Of a stretch of 64,000 bases of DNA, positions 1 through 9,137 are shown piece after piece; within the stretch, counting starts at the first letter, position 1; each line of letters opens with the position of its first letter. The position numbers and the translations under genes were made by a program. The notes under the pieces are model-generated. The model was not told the DNA's origin and searched no databases. It saw only the letters and a list, made by a program, of their open reading frames with translations. Source of the DNA: Draconibacterium sp. (GTDB lineage Bacteria; Bacteroidota; Bacteroidia; Bacteroidales; Prolixibacteraceae); assembly GCA_016705335.1 (NCBI GenBank), contig JADIYN010000021.1, forward strand, positions 1-64,000, written 5' to 3'.

Positions 1-1864
1 AAGTTTTATTTCTTTCTGAAGATTTTCTGCGGCTTTGAATCTGGCTTCAACCTTATCTGATTCAGTATATTCAGGCCAGGCAAATTGGGTTTGGTGTTCG
101 TCTGCCTGTTTTTTATTTTCTGCCAGTTTCTTTTGCCAATCGCTTAAAACTCCTTTTTTAAGATTCAGTTGAATGTTCAAATCTTTCAAAGACAAAATGG
201 TTTCGTTCCATGTTTCGATTTGCTTTTCAAAACTCAGTTTTTCTGTTGAAATTTTTGCTTGTTCCTGACTGATATCGGCAGCATTGTAAATTTCCGGGTG
301 GTGGGTTGAGCCGCATAACGGACAAGGCAAACCTTCAGACAAGTCGGCTGCATACTTTTCGAGCTGCGCTTTTACACGCAAATGTCCGGCTTCAGACTCC
401 AGATTTTTAAGGGTATTTTTAAGTGATTCAATTTTCGATTGTGCAAAAATCAATATTTCTGAAAATTCGTTTTTGTTTGACAATTCATCAAAAAGCGGGG
501 CGTCTGAAATAGTATTGATTAAATGGGTTGTTTTCTCAGTTTCAAACTGATATTTGGTGAGTTCAGTATTTATTTCAACTCTGTGTTTGTTTAAATTTTG
601 TTTTTCAATGTGCCAGGTTTTTATTTGCGAAAGCTGCGACAAATCGGGCAGTTCAGCTTTATTCGATTTAATTTTTTCGTTTAAATTTTGTTTTTCTTTT
701 GTAAGCGTTTCTATTTTTTCAGTTGTGTCCTGCACAAATTTGTCGCCTTTTAAAAGCCGTTCATTTTCATCGGTAATTGTAGTGTCAAGCTTTTTAATTT
801 GAAGCAGTTTTTCCAGTTCCCCTGCCCGTTGTTTCAGGGTTTCACGATTTTCGTGTGCAGGTTTTATTTCGTCTAAAGTTGTTTCGCTTTTTGTTATTTC
901 TGCTTCCTCTTTTTCAAGTTTCAGGCTGTCGGTTTCAATCTGTTTGGTTTTTTCGGCAACCTTTTTTGTACTTGTTTCCAATGCATCAAAAAGGTTTTTA
1001 AACTGAAGAACACATTTTTCATATTGAAGCGTGGTTTTCTCCAATTGAAGAAAATCGGGTTCTTGCTTTTGCAGGTTTTCAAGTGTGGCTTTTGCCGTTT
1101 CCAATTTTTTTGTCAAATCCAAAAGTTGTTGAAATTGTGTTTCTTGTTGTTGTGGGCTTTTTATTTTTTCATCCAGTTCATCCAAAACTTTTTTTAAGTT
1201 CAAGCAGTTGGGTTTCCAATTCTGCGATTTTATTAGCGTCGATTTCACCCAACTGTTGCAATTGGCCTTGCAGGTTTTGTTTTTGTTCGTTGTTTTTCGA
1301 TTCAAGCGCTACTGTTTTATAGTACAATTCAAATTTTCCAAGATTAAAAAGCTCTTTTAGCATCTGGGTGCGGTCTTTGTTTCCCAACTGCAAAAACTCC
1401 TGAAACTGGCCTTGTGGAATGATAATCGTGCGTTTGAAATTTTCGTAACTCAAACCGATCGCGTTTTCAAGTGCAGAATTTTCAATGGGAATCCAGTTTT
1501 CATTTACTTTTTTGTAAGTGTTTCTGTCTAATTTTTTAACCTCTTCAAATTGTTTGCTGTTGCGTTTTCCTGTAACCACTGCGCGGTAGGCGGTTTGATC
1601 TTTACCTGTTTCAAAAATGAAATCGATCAATAATTCGTTCGATTTCAGGTTCATCATGTTGTAATTGCGGTTGTCGCCCGAAAGATTCAACCTGTCGGTT
1701 TTACCATAAAGTGCAAAAGTAATTGCTTCCAGAACCGATGATTTTCCGCTGCCCACCGAACCAAAAATGCCAAATAAACCGGCGGCAGTTAACGTTGTAA
1801 AATCGATGGTTTGTTTCTTTTGGTATGAATACAAACCTTGTATTGTAAGTTGAATTGGTATCAT
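1..1864 (-). CDS. sbcC: Exonuclease subunit SbcC (Rad50-like ATPase), partial, one frameshift
   Basis: ATP-driven subunit of the SbcCD nuclease, which opens hairpin and blocked DNA ends. The N-terminus starts at 1864 and shows a Walker A loop (GSVGSGKSS, residues about 35-43) and a Q-loop region (IIPQGQFQ). A long Glu/Lys/Gln-rich coiled coil follows, with the zinc-hook motif CPLC near bases 313-324, then the returning coil. The gene runs off the left edge, so the C-terminal Walker B half is absent. Reading stops at 1178 in the given frame because a run at 1189-1195 has seven A residues on the coding strand. With six, the frame continues open to base 1. I read this as a consensus indel, not a real truncation. 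It lies directly downstream of sbcD. Confidence 0.93.
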
Positions 1865-1878
1865 GTTTTATTTTTTTT

Positions 1879-1952
1879 ACCACAGATTTGCACAGATTTT
1901 AGAAGAAAAACATTTCAAATTTTAATCTGTGTTAATCCGCGTAATCCGTGGT
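1879..1952. repeat. Imperfect inverted repeat between sbcD and sbcC
   Basis: The arms ACCACAGATTTGCACAGATT and the 3' part ending in AATCCGTGGT form a long imperfect hairpin, with tandem AATC(C/T)GTG-type subrepeats on the right side. It fills the 97-bp gap between the two co-directional genes. Palindromes of this flavour are common between Bacteroidota genes. It could attenuate sbcC transcription or be a mobile palindromic repeat; the sequence does not decide. Confidence 0.5.
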
Positions 1953-1961
1953 CGATTGCTT

Positions 1962-3185
1962 TTATGTATAATTTTCTTCCGAAAGTATCTCCGTGAAAAG
2001 CTCCATAATCTCATGGTTTGGTTCCTGACCTTTGGAATGTTTGAAATAATCACTAAAAAGTTCGTTCATATTTTTGCTTAAATCGATGCTTTTTTTATTG
2101 TTGGCTGCAAACTCATTTGGGTTTGTAACTTCAGGGATAATTGTAACAATTCCATTGTGGGCAGCGCTGATTTGCCTGCGTTCCTGCGCGGTTAAAAAAG
2201 TGTCAGTAACCAAAGTTAGTTCCACCAAACAATCAGAGTTCTTGGTCAGCCAGTTCAAAGCATCTTCCATTCCATCGGCTTTATAGCGCAAAAGTTTTTT
2301 TCCTTTTGTCAGCTGTTTTTCAGTAACTTTTACTTTTTCACCGGGGTTTACGTCAAAAATCAAAACATATTTTTGCTGGTTGGCCTCGGCAAAACTGTAT
2401 GAAAGCGGACTGCCACAGTAAAAAACTTTTGTTTCCTTGTCAACCACATGCATTCGGTGTAAATGCCCCAAAGCTGTGTACTGGATTTGTCCGGGGATAT
2501 TTTCGGTGTAAACTACCTGAACGCCACCAACATGCAAAATGGGTTTTTCATCAGCAGGTTCTTCGGGCAACTCATCGCCTTTTTCAATCACGAAAAGATG
2601 ACTTACAAGAATATTTACTCCCCGGTTGTCGCAATATTTGTTGGCCAGATTACTCCAGTTTTGCTGGAGCACATTTCTCAGTTCTTCTTCGTTGTTTTCG
2701 TAACCGAGGGCAGTTTTTAACCTGATTTCATTGGCGTAAGGAGTAAGTAAAATTCGAAGTGGTGTCTTATTCCCGGGAAGTTGAATTTCAATAAAACCTT
2801 CTTCACTTTTTATGATCTTCAAACCAGTTTCCAATTCAAATTTGGGAACAACAGAATTTGGATAGCCGGTAAAAATTATCCCGCATTCGCGTGCCAGCGG
2901 GTCGGGAGCTTCAATACGATCGGGCGAATCGTGATTTCCTGAAATTGCAATTACAGGCCGTTGACCATTTTTTGAAAGTCTTTTTAGCGTTTTGTAGAAC
3001 AGTTCTATTGCTTCGGTTGGTGGATTAAATGTGTCGAACAAATCGCCTGCAACAAGCACTGCATCCACATTTTCATTGTCGGCAATTTCGCAGATTTCAT
3101 TTAACACAGCCTGTTGTTCTTCCATTCGCGAAAAGTTTTCGAGTCGTTTTCCCAGATGCCAGTCGGAAGTGTGTAGGATTTTCAT
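1962..3185 (-). CDS. sbcD: Exonuclease subunit SbcD (Mre11-like nuclease)
   Basis: Metallophosphoesterase subunit of SbcCD that cuts DNA ends with two divalent metals. All phosphoesterase motifs are visible: DWHLGK at residues 8-13, GDLFD near residue 50, GNHDS near 85, and GHLHR near 240. The length of 407 residues is normal for the family. The ATG at 3185 gives the expected MKILHTSDWHLGK start. It is intact and precedes sbcC on the same strand, so the two are probably cotranscribed through the 97-bp spacer. Confidence 0.95.
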   Translation of the reverse strand: MKILHTSDWHLGKRLENFSRMEEQQAVLNEICEIADNENVDAVLVAGDLFDTFNPPTEAIELFYKTLKRLSKNGQRPVIAISGNHDSPDRIEAPDPLARECGIIFTGYPNSVVPKFELETGLKIIKSEEGFIEIQLPGNKTPLRILLTPYANEIRLKTALGYENNEEELRNVLQQNWSNLANKYCDNRGVNILVSHLFVIEKGDELPEEPADEKPILHVGGVQVVYTENIPGQIQYTALGHLHRMHVVDKETKVFYCGSPLSYSFAEANQQKYVLIFDVNPGEKVKVTEKQLTKGKKLLRYKADGMEDALNWLTKNSDCLVELTLVTDTFLTAQERRQISAAHNGIVTIIPEVTNPNEFAANNKKSIDLSKNMNELFSDYFKHSKGQEPNHEIMELFTEILSEENYT

Positions 3186-3471
3186 ATTTGCAGATTTATT
3201 TATTTTAGATTTGAGTATCAGGACAAAGCGTTTTTTTGAGATATCTGTTATCGATTTTCTTTATTTTATTTTATTGATCATCATTAAAAAAACAAAAACC
3301 GGTAGTAAAAATACATCAATTAAAAGATTAGACTTGAATATGAAGTAAGAATTTTTAATGATCAACGAGGGCAGGAGAGAGGGTTTTAAAATCAGCCGGT
3401 TTGGAAAATATGTACGATAATTCTGGTTTACAATAACCTTTTTATGGATGAATTCAACAGGATTTCAGTGG

Positions 3472-4059
3472 CTAATCTTCCTGATTTTCATTATAAATTC
3501 GTTCAATCCGTTTGTCCGGAATCAGCCAGATAAATGCAACAAGTGTATATATTCCACCTGCAGCCAGCGGACTAAGCCATGACGCAAAAATGCCAATTAT
3601 ATAGAGTATTGGCGACATTTTTCCTTTCAAATCGTTGCCAATTGCTTTTGCCAATACTGAATTTTTACCGTGTTGCTTTAAAATAATAGATTGCAAAATG
3701 AAATATGCTATTGCAGCCATTAACAGAATAAAACCATACGAGGCAACCGGAATAACAGCAAACTGGTTTTCACCCATCCAGCCGGTAACAAACGGAACCA
3801 GTGACAACCAGAAAAGCAGGTGAAGATTTGCCCATAATACATTGCCGTTAACATGATTTACAGTATGCATTAAATGATGGTGATTATTCCAGTAAATTCC
3901 TATATAAATAAAACTCAGTATATAACTTGTAATTACCGGTATCAAAGGTTTCAACGAAGTAAAATCATGGCCATGCGGCACTTTCATTTCCAAAACCATA
4001 ATTGTAATAATAATGGCCAGTACTCCATCGCTAAATGCTTCAAGTCTTCCCTTTTTCAT
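3472..4059 (-). CDS. TMEM175-family potassium channel-like membrane protein
   Basis: A 195-residue integral membrane protein with about five or six hydrophobic helices. Residues 5-12 contain RLEAFSDG, the signature of the first helix of TMEM175/DUF1211 proteins, whose bacterial members are potassium channels. A histidine-rich stretch (WNNHHHLMHTVNHVNG, about residues 57-72) follows the second helix, as in the family. It is monocistronic, between sbcD and a divergent gene. Channel activity is inferred from family membership only. Confidence 0.85.
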   Translation of the reverse strand: MKKGRLEAFSDGVLAIIITIMVLEMKVPHGHDFTSLKPLIPVITSYILSFIYIGIYWNNHHHLMHTVNHVNGNVLWANLHLLFWLSLVPFVTGWMGENQFAVIPVASYGFILLMAAIAYFILQSIILKQHGKNSVLAKAIGNDLKGKMSPILYIIGIFASWLSPLAAGGIYTLVAFIWLIPDKRIERIYNENQED

Positions 4060-4448
4060 GATGCTTATAGTTTACTTTAATTCAAATAAAGACTGTTTTA
4101 AAAACACCAGCTTGTTTGAAATTGTTTACCTGGTTATTTCAATAAAAACTGATTTCAGAAGCAATTAAAAAGTCTGATTTGATTTAAAACCGTGTGTTTT
4201 GAGTTTATTGCCATCAGCATTGGACAATGGAAGTAACATATTGCAAGAAAATAACGGTGGACATTGATCCTATTTGAAATCAGATTCTATATCAAAAAGT
4301 TCAGAATGTTCTTTTATTTTCCTGTTTAAATCATGTATTCTCCGGTCTTCCAAATTCAATAAAATCATAATTTGAATCTACTTATCAGATGAACTTAAGT
4401 CTTATTTTAACGTTTTTAGAAAAAAGTTTCTCTTAAATAAATTTGATT
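4060..4448. other. Intergenic region between divergent genes
   Basis: AT-rich spacer between the TMEM175-like gene (minus) and the TspO-like gene (plus). A 32-codon minus-strand reading frame (about 4270-4368) is present but has no supporting feature. I see no clear terminator, repeat or recognisable promoter box. Confidence 0.4.
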
Positions 4449-5225
4449 ATGAAACAAATAACTTTACTGGTTTTAAATACTTTGTCGTTGCTTTTTACAC
4501 TTGTTATGAATGGTCTTTCAAACAAAGGGATGTTTAATGGTAAAACAGTTGGTCAGGTTAGTGCGGAGTTTGAGACACTTTTTGCACCAGCCGGTTATGC
4601 ATTTTCAATTTGGGGTGTAATTTATATACTTTTAATTCTGTTTGTTTCCCGACAATGGGTTGCATGGTTGAAACAACATGATGATTTGGAATTAAAAAAC
4701 ACGGGCATTTGGTTTGCCTTAAGCAACCTTGCCAACGGAACATGGATTATTGCCTGGCTTAATGGCAAAATTGGTGTTTCAGTTATTTTAATGTTGATTT
4801 TGTTGATTTCATTAATTGTTCTGGCTGTCAAACTCCGATTGGAAATTTGGAATGCCCCTATGAAAATTAAAATTTTTGTTTGGTGGCCAATTTGTGTTTA
4901 TTTCGGTTGGATAATTGTTGCAACTGTAGCCAATATTTCAGCATTTTTAGTGAGCATTGATTGGCATGGAGGTTTTCTCAATGAGCAAACCTGGACAATT
5001 GTAATGATAATTACGGCATTGGCAATTTATCTTTTGCTCATCTATTTCCGAAATTTAAGGGAAGCTGCGTTTGTTGGTATTTGGGCTCTGATCGCAATTG
5101 CCGTGAAACAATGGCATGTTCATCCGTCAATAGTAGTAACTGCAATTTTTTCTTCGGTAGTGTTGTTTATAGCTATATTTATTAATGCTTTAAATAAAAC
5201 CAAAATACTTCGGAAATTGAATTAA
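4449..5225 (+). CDS. TspO/MBR-related tryptophan-rich membrane protein
   Basis: About 258 residues and seven or eight hydrophobic segments rich in Trp. The motif FAPAGYAFSIWGVIY (about residues 44-58) and the later NxxWIxAWL-like and WWPxCxYxGW-like stretches are typical of the long Bacteroidota proteins annotated as tryptophan-rich sensory protein (TspO/MBR superfamily). Related TspO proteins bind porphyrins or cholesterol, but no ligand can be read here. I chose the ATG at 4449 over a TTG six bases upstream. It lies 139 bp before a desaturase gene on the same strand. Confidence 0.72.
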   Translation: MKQITLLVLNTLSLLFTLVMNGLSNKGMFNGKTVGQVSAEFETLFAPAGYAFSIWGVIYILLILFVSRQWVAWLKQHDDLELKNTGIWFALSNLANGTWIIAWLNGKIGVSVILMLILLISLIVLAVKLRLEIWNAPMKIKIFVWWPICVYFGWIIVATVANISAFLVSIDWHGGFLNEQTWTIVMIITALAIYLLLIYFRNLREAAFVGIWALIAIAVKQWHVHPSIVVTAIFSSVVLFIAIFINALNKTKILRKLN

Positions 5226-5364
5226 ATAAGTAATTCAGTTTTAAAGCCATCGATTAAAATTTCTGTATAATTTGTTGGTTTATAGTTTCTTATATATTAA
5301 ACATTTTTTTCTCAGAACATACTCAACTTTAAATCGTTTAAATAATGGTTTTAAATAGTAAAAA

Positions 5365-6392
5365 ATGAAGGTTGAAGAAATAAAAAATGGGATAAAAAAT
5401 CCTTGGGCGGAATTCAATAAAAATATAGCAAAATACCAGACTCCCGATATTTGGAAGAGTATCTGGCAAATAGTAAATACTTTTGTTCCTTATGTTGTTT
5501 TGTGGGTTCTAATTGCTTTAAGTTTGTCTGTTTCTTACTGGATAACAGCAGTTTTAGCTATTGTAGCAGCAGGATTCCTTGTGCGTCTGTTTATTATATT
5601 TCATGATTGTGGGCATGGATCTTTTTCAAGACACAGAAAGCAAATACTTTTGTGGGTGTAATTCTGGGCATATTTACATTTACTCCTTATTTCAACTGGC
5701 ACAAAAAACACATGAATCATCACGCTACTGTAGGAAATCTGGACAAAAGAGGCGAGGGCGATGTTTGGACCATGACGGTCGAAGAATTCCTGAAAAGCAG
5801 CAAATGGAAACGATTTCAATACCGCGTTTACAGACACCCGATTACAATGTTTGGTGTAGGTTCGCTTTATGTTTTTCTTGGCGAAAACCGTGTTACTAAT
5901 AAGGAAATGAGCAGAAAGGAAAAACTAAATGTTCAACTAACCAATTTAGGTTTAGTGGTTTTGTTTATTTTTATGAGTTGGGGTATTGGTTTCTTTGAAT
6001 TTTTGATAATACAGATAGCAATTTTATATATGGCGGCAATTGCCGGTTTTTGGTTGTTCTATTTACAGCACCAGTTTGAAGATGTGAGTTGGGTGCGGAA
6101 CAGTGACTGGAATTACAGGGAAATTGCCATTGAAGGAAGTTCTTTTGTGAAATTCCCAAAACTGTTGCAATGGTTTTCGGGGAATATTGGTTATCATCAT
6201 ATTCATCATATTAATGCACGGATTCCAAATTACAAACTCGAAAAATGTTATAACGAAAATCCGATTTTTAAAGAAGTTGAGCCTGTAACATTTCTAAAAA
6301 GCCTGAAAACATTGAAATTAAGGTTGTGGGATGAAAAAAGACAAAGGTTAATCGGTTTTAAAGAATTGATTCCTGAAAAAGTAACTGTTTAA
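5365..6392 (+). CDS. Membrane fatty acid desaturase, frameshifted in the consensus
   Basis: Membrane di-iron desaturase of about 342 residues that introduces double bases-pairs-independent C=C bonds into acyl chains. The three histidine boxes are present: HDCGH near bases 5602-5617, HKKHMNHH near 5702-5720, and HHIHHINARIP near 6190-6225. Several hydrophobic helices separate them. The frame breaks at about 5640, where AGAAAGCA needs one more A to join the ...SRHRK part to ANTFVGV. Because all boxes are kept and only one base is missing in an A run, I consider the gene functional and the break a sequencing error. Substrate and regiospecificity cannot be told from the sequence. Confidence 0.9.
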
Positions 6393-6581
6393 AAATTGGA
6401 CTGATTATTCCCGTCGAAATGTAAACATGGTTTTACGTTGTATTTTGCTGGGAATGATTTTTCTCATTATTGACGAAATCTTTTCATTGTCTTATTGAAT
6501 TCCCAATAAAAAAAGCAAACATGATAAATATACTTTTTCATTATTAAACAATTTGTCATATTTGTTCAATTAAAAACTGGA

Positions 6582-8036
6582 ATGAAAGTACTTGATAAAT
6601 TAGCTCCACAACCCCTGTTTACTTATTTCGAACAGATTTGTAAAGTACCGCGGCCTTCAAAAAAGGAAGGGAAAATAAGACAATTTCTACTTGATTTTGC
6701 TTCTGAAAATGGTTTGACTGCAAAAACCGATGAAATTGGCAATGTGTTGATCCTGAAACCTTCGACCCCGGGATTTGAAAATGCACAAACCGTAATTTTG
6801 CAAACCCACATGGACATGGTTTGCGAAAAAAACAGCGATAAAGATTTTGATTTTGATAAAGATTCAATTGAACCGATAATTTCAAACGGCTGGGTAAAAG
6901 CCAAGGGAACAACACTTGGTGCCGATTGCGGGATTGGAATTGCAGCGCAACTTGCTGTTTTAACTTCGCAGGAAATAAAACACGGCCCGCTTGAATGTTT
7001 AATTACAGTTGATGAAGAAACCGGATTAACCGGGGCATTTAACCTGGAGCCAGGATTTTTATCGGGTTCAGTTTTACTAAATCTCGACTCGGAAGATGAA
7101 GGTGAAATTTTTATTGGTTGCGCCGGTGGAATTGATACTTTGGCAACTTTCAGTTATACAAAAGAACCGGTTCCCGAAGAATCAACAGCTTTCAGGATTT
7201 CTGTTTCAGGATTAACAGGAGGCCATTCAGGTGATGACATTCATAAAAACAGGGGCAATGCGAATAAGATTTTGACCCGTTTTCTTTGGAGACTCATTCA
7301 AAAATACGATGCAAAACTTGCCGGTTTTAATGGAGGAAATCTGCGAAATGCAATTGCCCGGGAAGCTTTTGCGATTGTTACCGTTTCTGCAAATCTCAAA
7401 GAGAATGTTGTTTCTGATTTTAATGAATTTTCGGCAGATTTAAAAATTGAATTTGAAAAAAATGAACCTGGATTACAACTGAAAATTGAAACAATTGAAA
7501 CGCCTGAATTTGTAATTGATGCTAAAACCGGAAAAGACTTACTGTATTCGCTTTTCGCTTGTCCGCACGGTGTTTTGGAGATGAGCAGCCGCATGGAAAA
7601 TATGGTTGAAACTTCAACAAACCTTGCATCGGTAAAGTTTCTTGAGGATAATAAAATCAGGGTAACAACTAGTCAACGCAGTGAAATTGAAAGCCGTAAA
7701 ATTATGGCTGCCGAAATGGTTGAATCGGTGTTTAAACTCGCCGGAGCAGAAGTTGAACATTCAGATGGTTACCCGGGCTGGGCGCCAAATCCTGATTCTG
7801 CTGTCCTCAAAATTACTGTCGGTTCCTATAAAAAACTTTTTGGTGTTGAACCAATTGTACGATCAATACATGCAGGACTTGAATGTGGATTATTCCTTGA
7901 AAAATATCCCCGTTTGGATATGGTTTCTTTTGGCCCGACAATTCGCGGTGCACACTCGCCCGATGAACGTTTGGATATTGAGACAACCGGAAAGTTCTGG
8001 AAACATTTGGTTGACGTGCTTCAAAATATACAATAG
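6582..8036 (+). CDS. pepD: Aminoacyl-histidine dipeptidase (Xaa-His dipeptidase)
   Basis: Cytosolic zinc dipeptidase of the M20 family (PepD) that splits dipeptides such as Xaa-His. It has 484 residues, the usual length. Expected metal and catalytic residues are visible: H76 and D78 in QTHMDMV, D115 in GADCGIG, E145/E146 in VDEETG, D169 in LNLDSEDEG, and a C-terminal H in GAHSPDE. A lid-domain glycine stretch (SGLTGGHSGDDIHKNRGNA) is present. It is intact and apparently monocistronic. Confidence 0.94.
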   Translation: MKVLDKLAPQPLFTYFEQICKVPRPSKKEGKIRQFLLDFASENGLTAKTDEIGNVLILKPSTPGFENAQTVILQTHMDMVCEKNSDKDFDFDKDSIEPIISNGWVKAKGTTLGADCGIGIAAQLAVLTSQEIKHGPLECLITVDEETGLTGAFNLEPGFLSGSVLLNLDSEDEGEIFIGCAGGIDTLATFSYTKEPVPEESTAFRISVSGLTGGHSGDDIHKNRGNANKILTRFLWRLIQKYDAKLAGFNGGNLRNAIAREAFAIVTVSANLKENVVSDFNEFSADLKIEFEKNEPGLQLKIETIETPEFVIDAKTGKDLLYSLFACPHGVLEMSSRMENMVETSTNLASVKFLEDNKIRVTTSQRSEIESRKIMAAEMVESVFKLAGAEVEHSDGYPGWAPNPDSAVLKITVGSYKKLFGVEPIVRSIHAGLECGLFLEKYPRLDMVSFGPTIRGAHSPDERLDIETTGKFWKHLVDVLQNIQ

Positions 8037-8163
8037 AAAATTCTCTTGCTAATAAATCAGTTTAACTGTAATTCTGAATTAATTGAAAGAGTTGCAGTTT
8101 GCAATGGTTTGGGTAACCGTTTTATTGGATATTTTAATTTAATTTTACGCTCGAACCAGATAA

Positions 8164-8535
8164 TTAAGCAACAGTATTTATTTTAACCATTAACCACGGA
8201 TTTTTTCCCGGTTTTAAATTTGTAAAACAATTACCTGTTAAGTTTAATTTGTCCCAATAGAATTGAGTTTTTGATTTTGTAACCATTAAAACTGGTAAGT
8301 GCTTTGTTAAACTGTTATTTTTCAGGCTCGATATAAATGTTGAACCAACTTGTTCCTGAAGTTTAACTTCAAGCAAGATAGTATTTGTTTCTGTTTCAAT
8401 AGATACCTTTATGTTTTGTGAATCATTATTTGCGGAAGCAAAATAATTACCATCTTTCAGAATTCGATTGATGGTCAGTATTGATTGTAAACAGTTATCA
8501 ATAAAAGAATTGTTTGGTAGTTTTTTTCTCCACAT
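8164..8535 (-). CDS. Small protein of unknown function
   Basis: Unrecognised 123-residue soluble protein without signal peptide, membrane segment or motif I can name. It is Asn/Lys/Thr rich with alternating hydrophobic residues that suggest beta structure. It follows a second small minus-strand gene after 30 bp, so the two may form a unit. Both point away from the STAND NTPase gene that starts at 9138. Composition is compatible with real coding but no family is recognised. Confidence 0.5.
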   Translation of the reverse strand: MWRKKLPNNSFIDNCLQSILTINRILKDGNYFASANNDSQNIKVSIETETNTILLEVKLQEQVGSTFISSLKNNSLTKHLPVLMVTKSKTQFYWDKLNLTGNCFTNLKPGKNPWLMVKINTVA

Positions 8536-8565
8536 AAATTGTAATTTGTAGGTTTTAAATCACTT

Positions 8566-8757
8566 TTACTTTATTGAAATATCATTTTTGTTATTCTCCA
8601 TTTGCCATTCAACCACAAAAGGTACTTTTCCGCAACTTAATTTGACAATTGTATTCTTATTATTTGAAACTGAATAATCCGATAAAAAGTTCTCACCCGA
8701 AAAGTTATGACTCATGATGTGAGTAATTTCCTGATTAGTAGTTGTTCTGTGTTTCAT
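8566..8757 (-). CDS. Small protein of unknown function
   Basis: A 63-residue reading frame with an ATG start, polar and Asn/Lys rich, with no recognised domain. It stands 30 bp upstream of the 123-residue unknown on the same strand and 380 bp from the divergent STAND NTPase gene. It may be a small partner of the next gene; nothing in the sequence gives a function. Confidence 0.4.
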   Translation of the reverse strand: MKHRTTTNQEITHIMSHNFSGENFLSDYSVSNNKNTIVKLSCGKVPFVVEWQMENNKNDISIK

Positions 8758-9137
8758 GGCGTTATTTTTTAATGGATTTAATGATTTACAAACCTATACG
8801 GATTAATTTTATATGTGTTCAGTTTATTTGTTCATTATTTGTTCATTTTGTTCAAAAACTATCAAATGCAATTTAAAGGGTATTTGAATTTTGAACTTTT
8901 TCGTGAATATTTATTCCTATGTTTAATATAAATATTAATATGAAATTTATTTTAACGAAATTGTGTTTTGTGTAAGTTGCATATATTCAGACTAATAAAG
9001 TGCGATTAAGGGTATTGTGTGACAGAAACAGAACGTAAAATAATTATTTTTTAAGTAAGGAAAAAGTTAGATTATTTTTGTATTTTACAATTAGTTAAAG
9101 TGAGTTTAATAAAACGGTTTTGCGCTAAAAAACAAAA
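8758..9137. other. Divergent AT-rich intergenic region
   Basis: 380 bp between the small minus-strand genes and the STAND NTPase. It is very AT-rich and contains a TATTTTTG match to the Bacteroidota -7 consensus TAnnTTTG at 9073-9080. I see no hairpin or direct repeat worth naming. Confidence 0.5.
9073..9080 (+). promoter_or_regulatory. Candidate -7 box for the STAND NTPase gene
   Basis: TATTTTTG fits TAnnTTTG, the -7 element of the Bacteroidota primary sigma factor, 57 bp before the ATG at 9138. No convincing -33 element is present, so this is a weak assignment. Confidence 0.35.

Noticed and set aside
1178..1200. Programmed frameshifting at the A run in sbcC
   Set aside because: Similar one-base breaks occur in about twenty unrelated genes in both directions, so a general consensus error explains it better.
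2399..2725. Open frame of 108 codons on the plus strand inside sbcD
   Set aside because: It is antisense to an intact, motif-complete sbcD and has no domain of its own.
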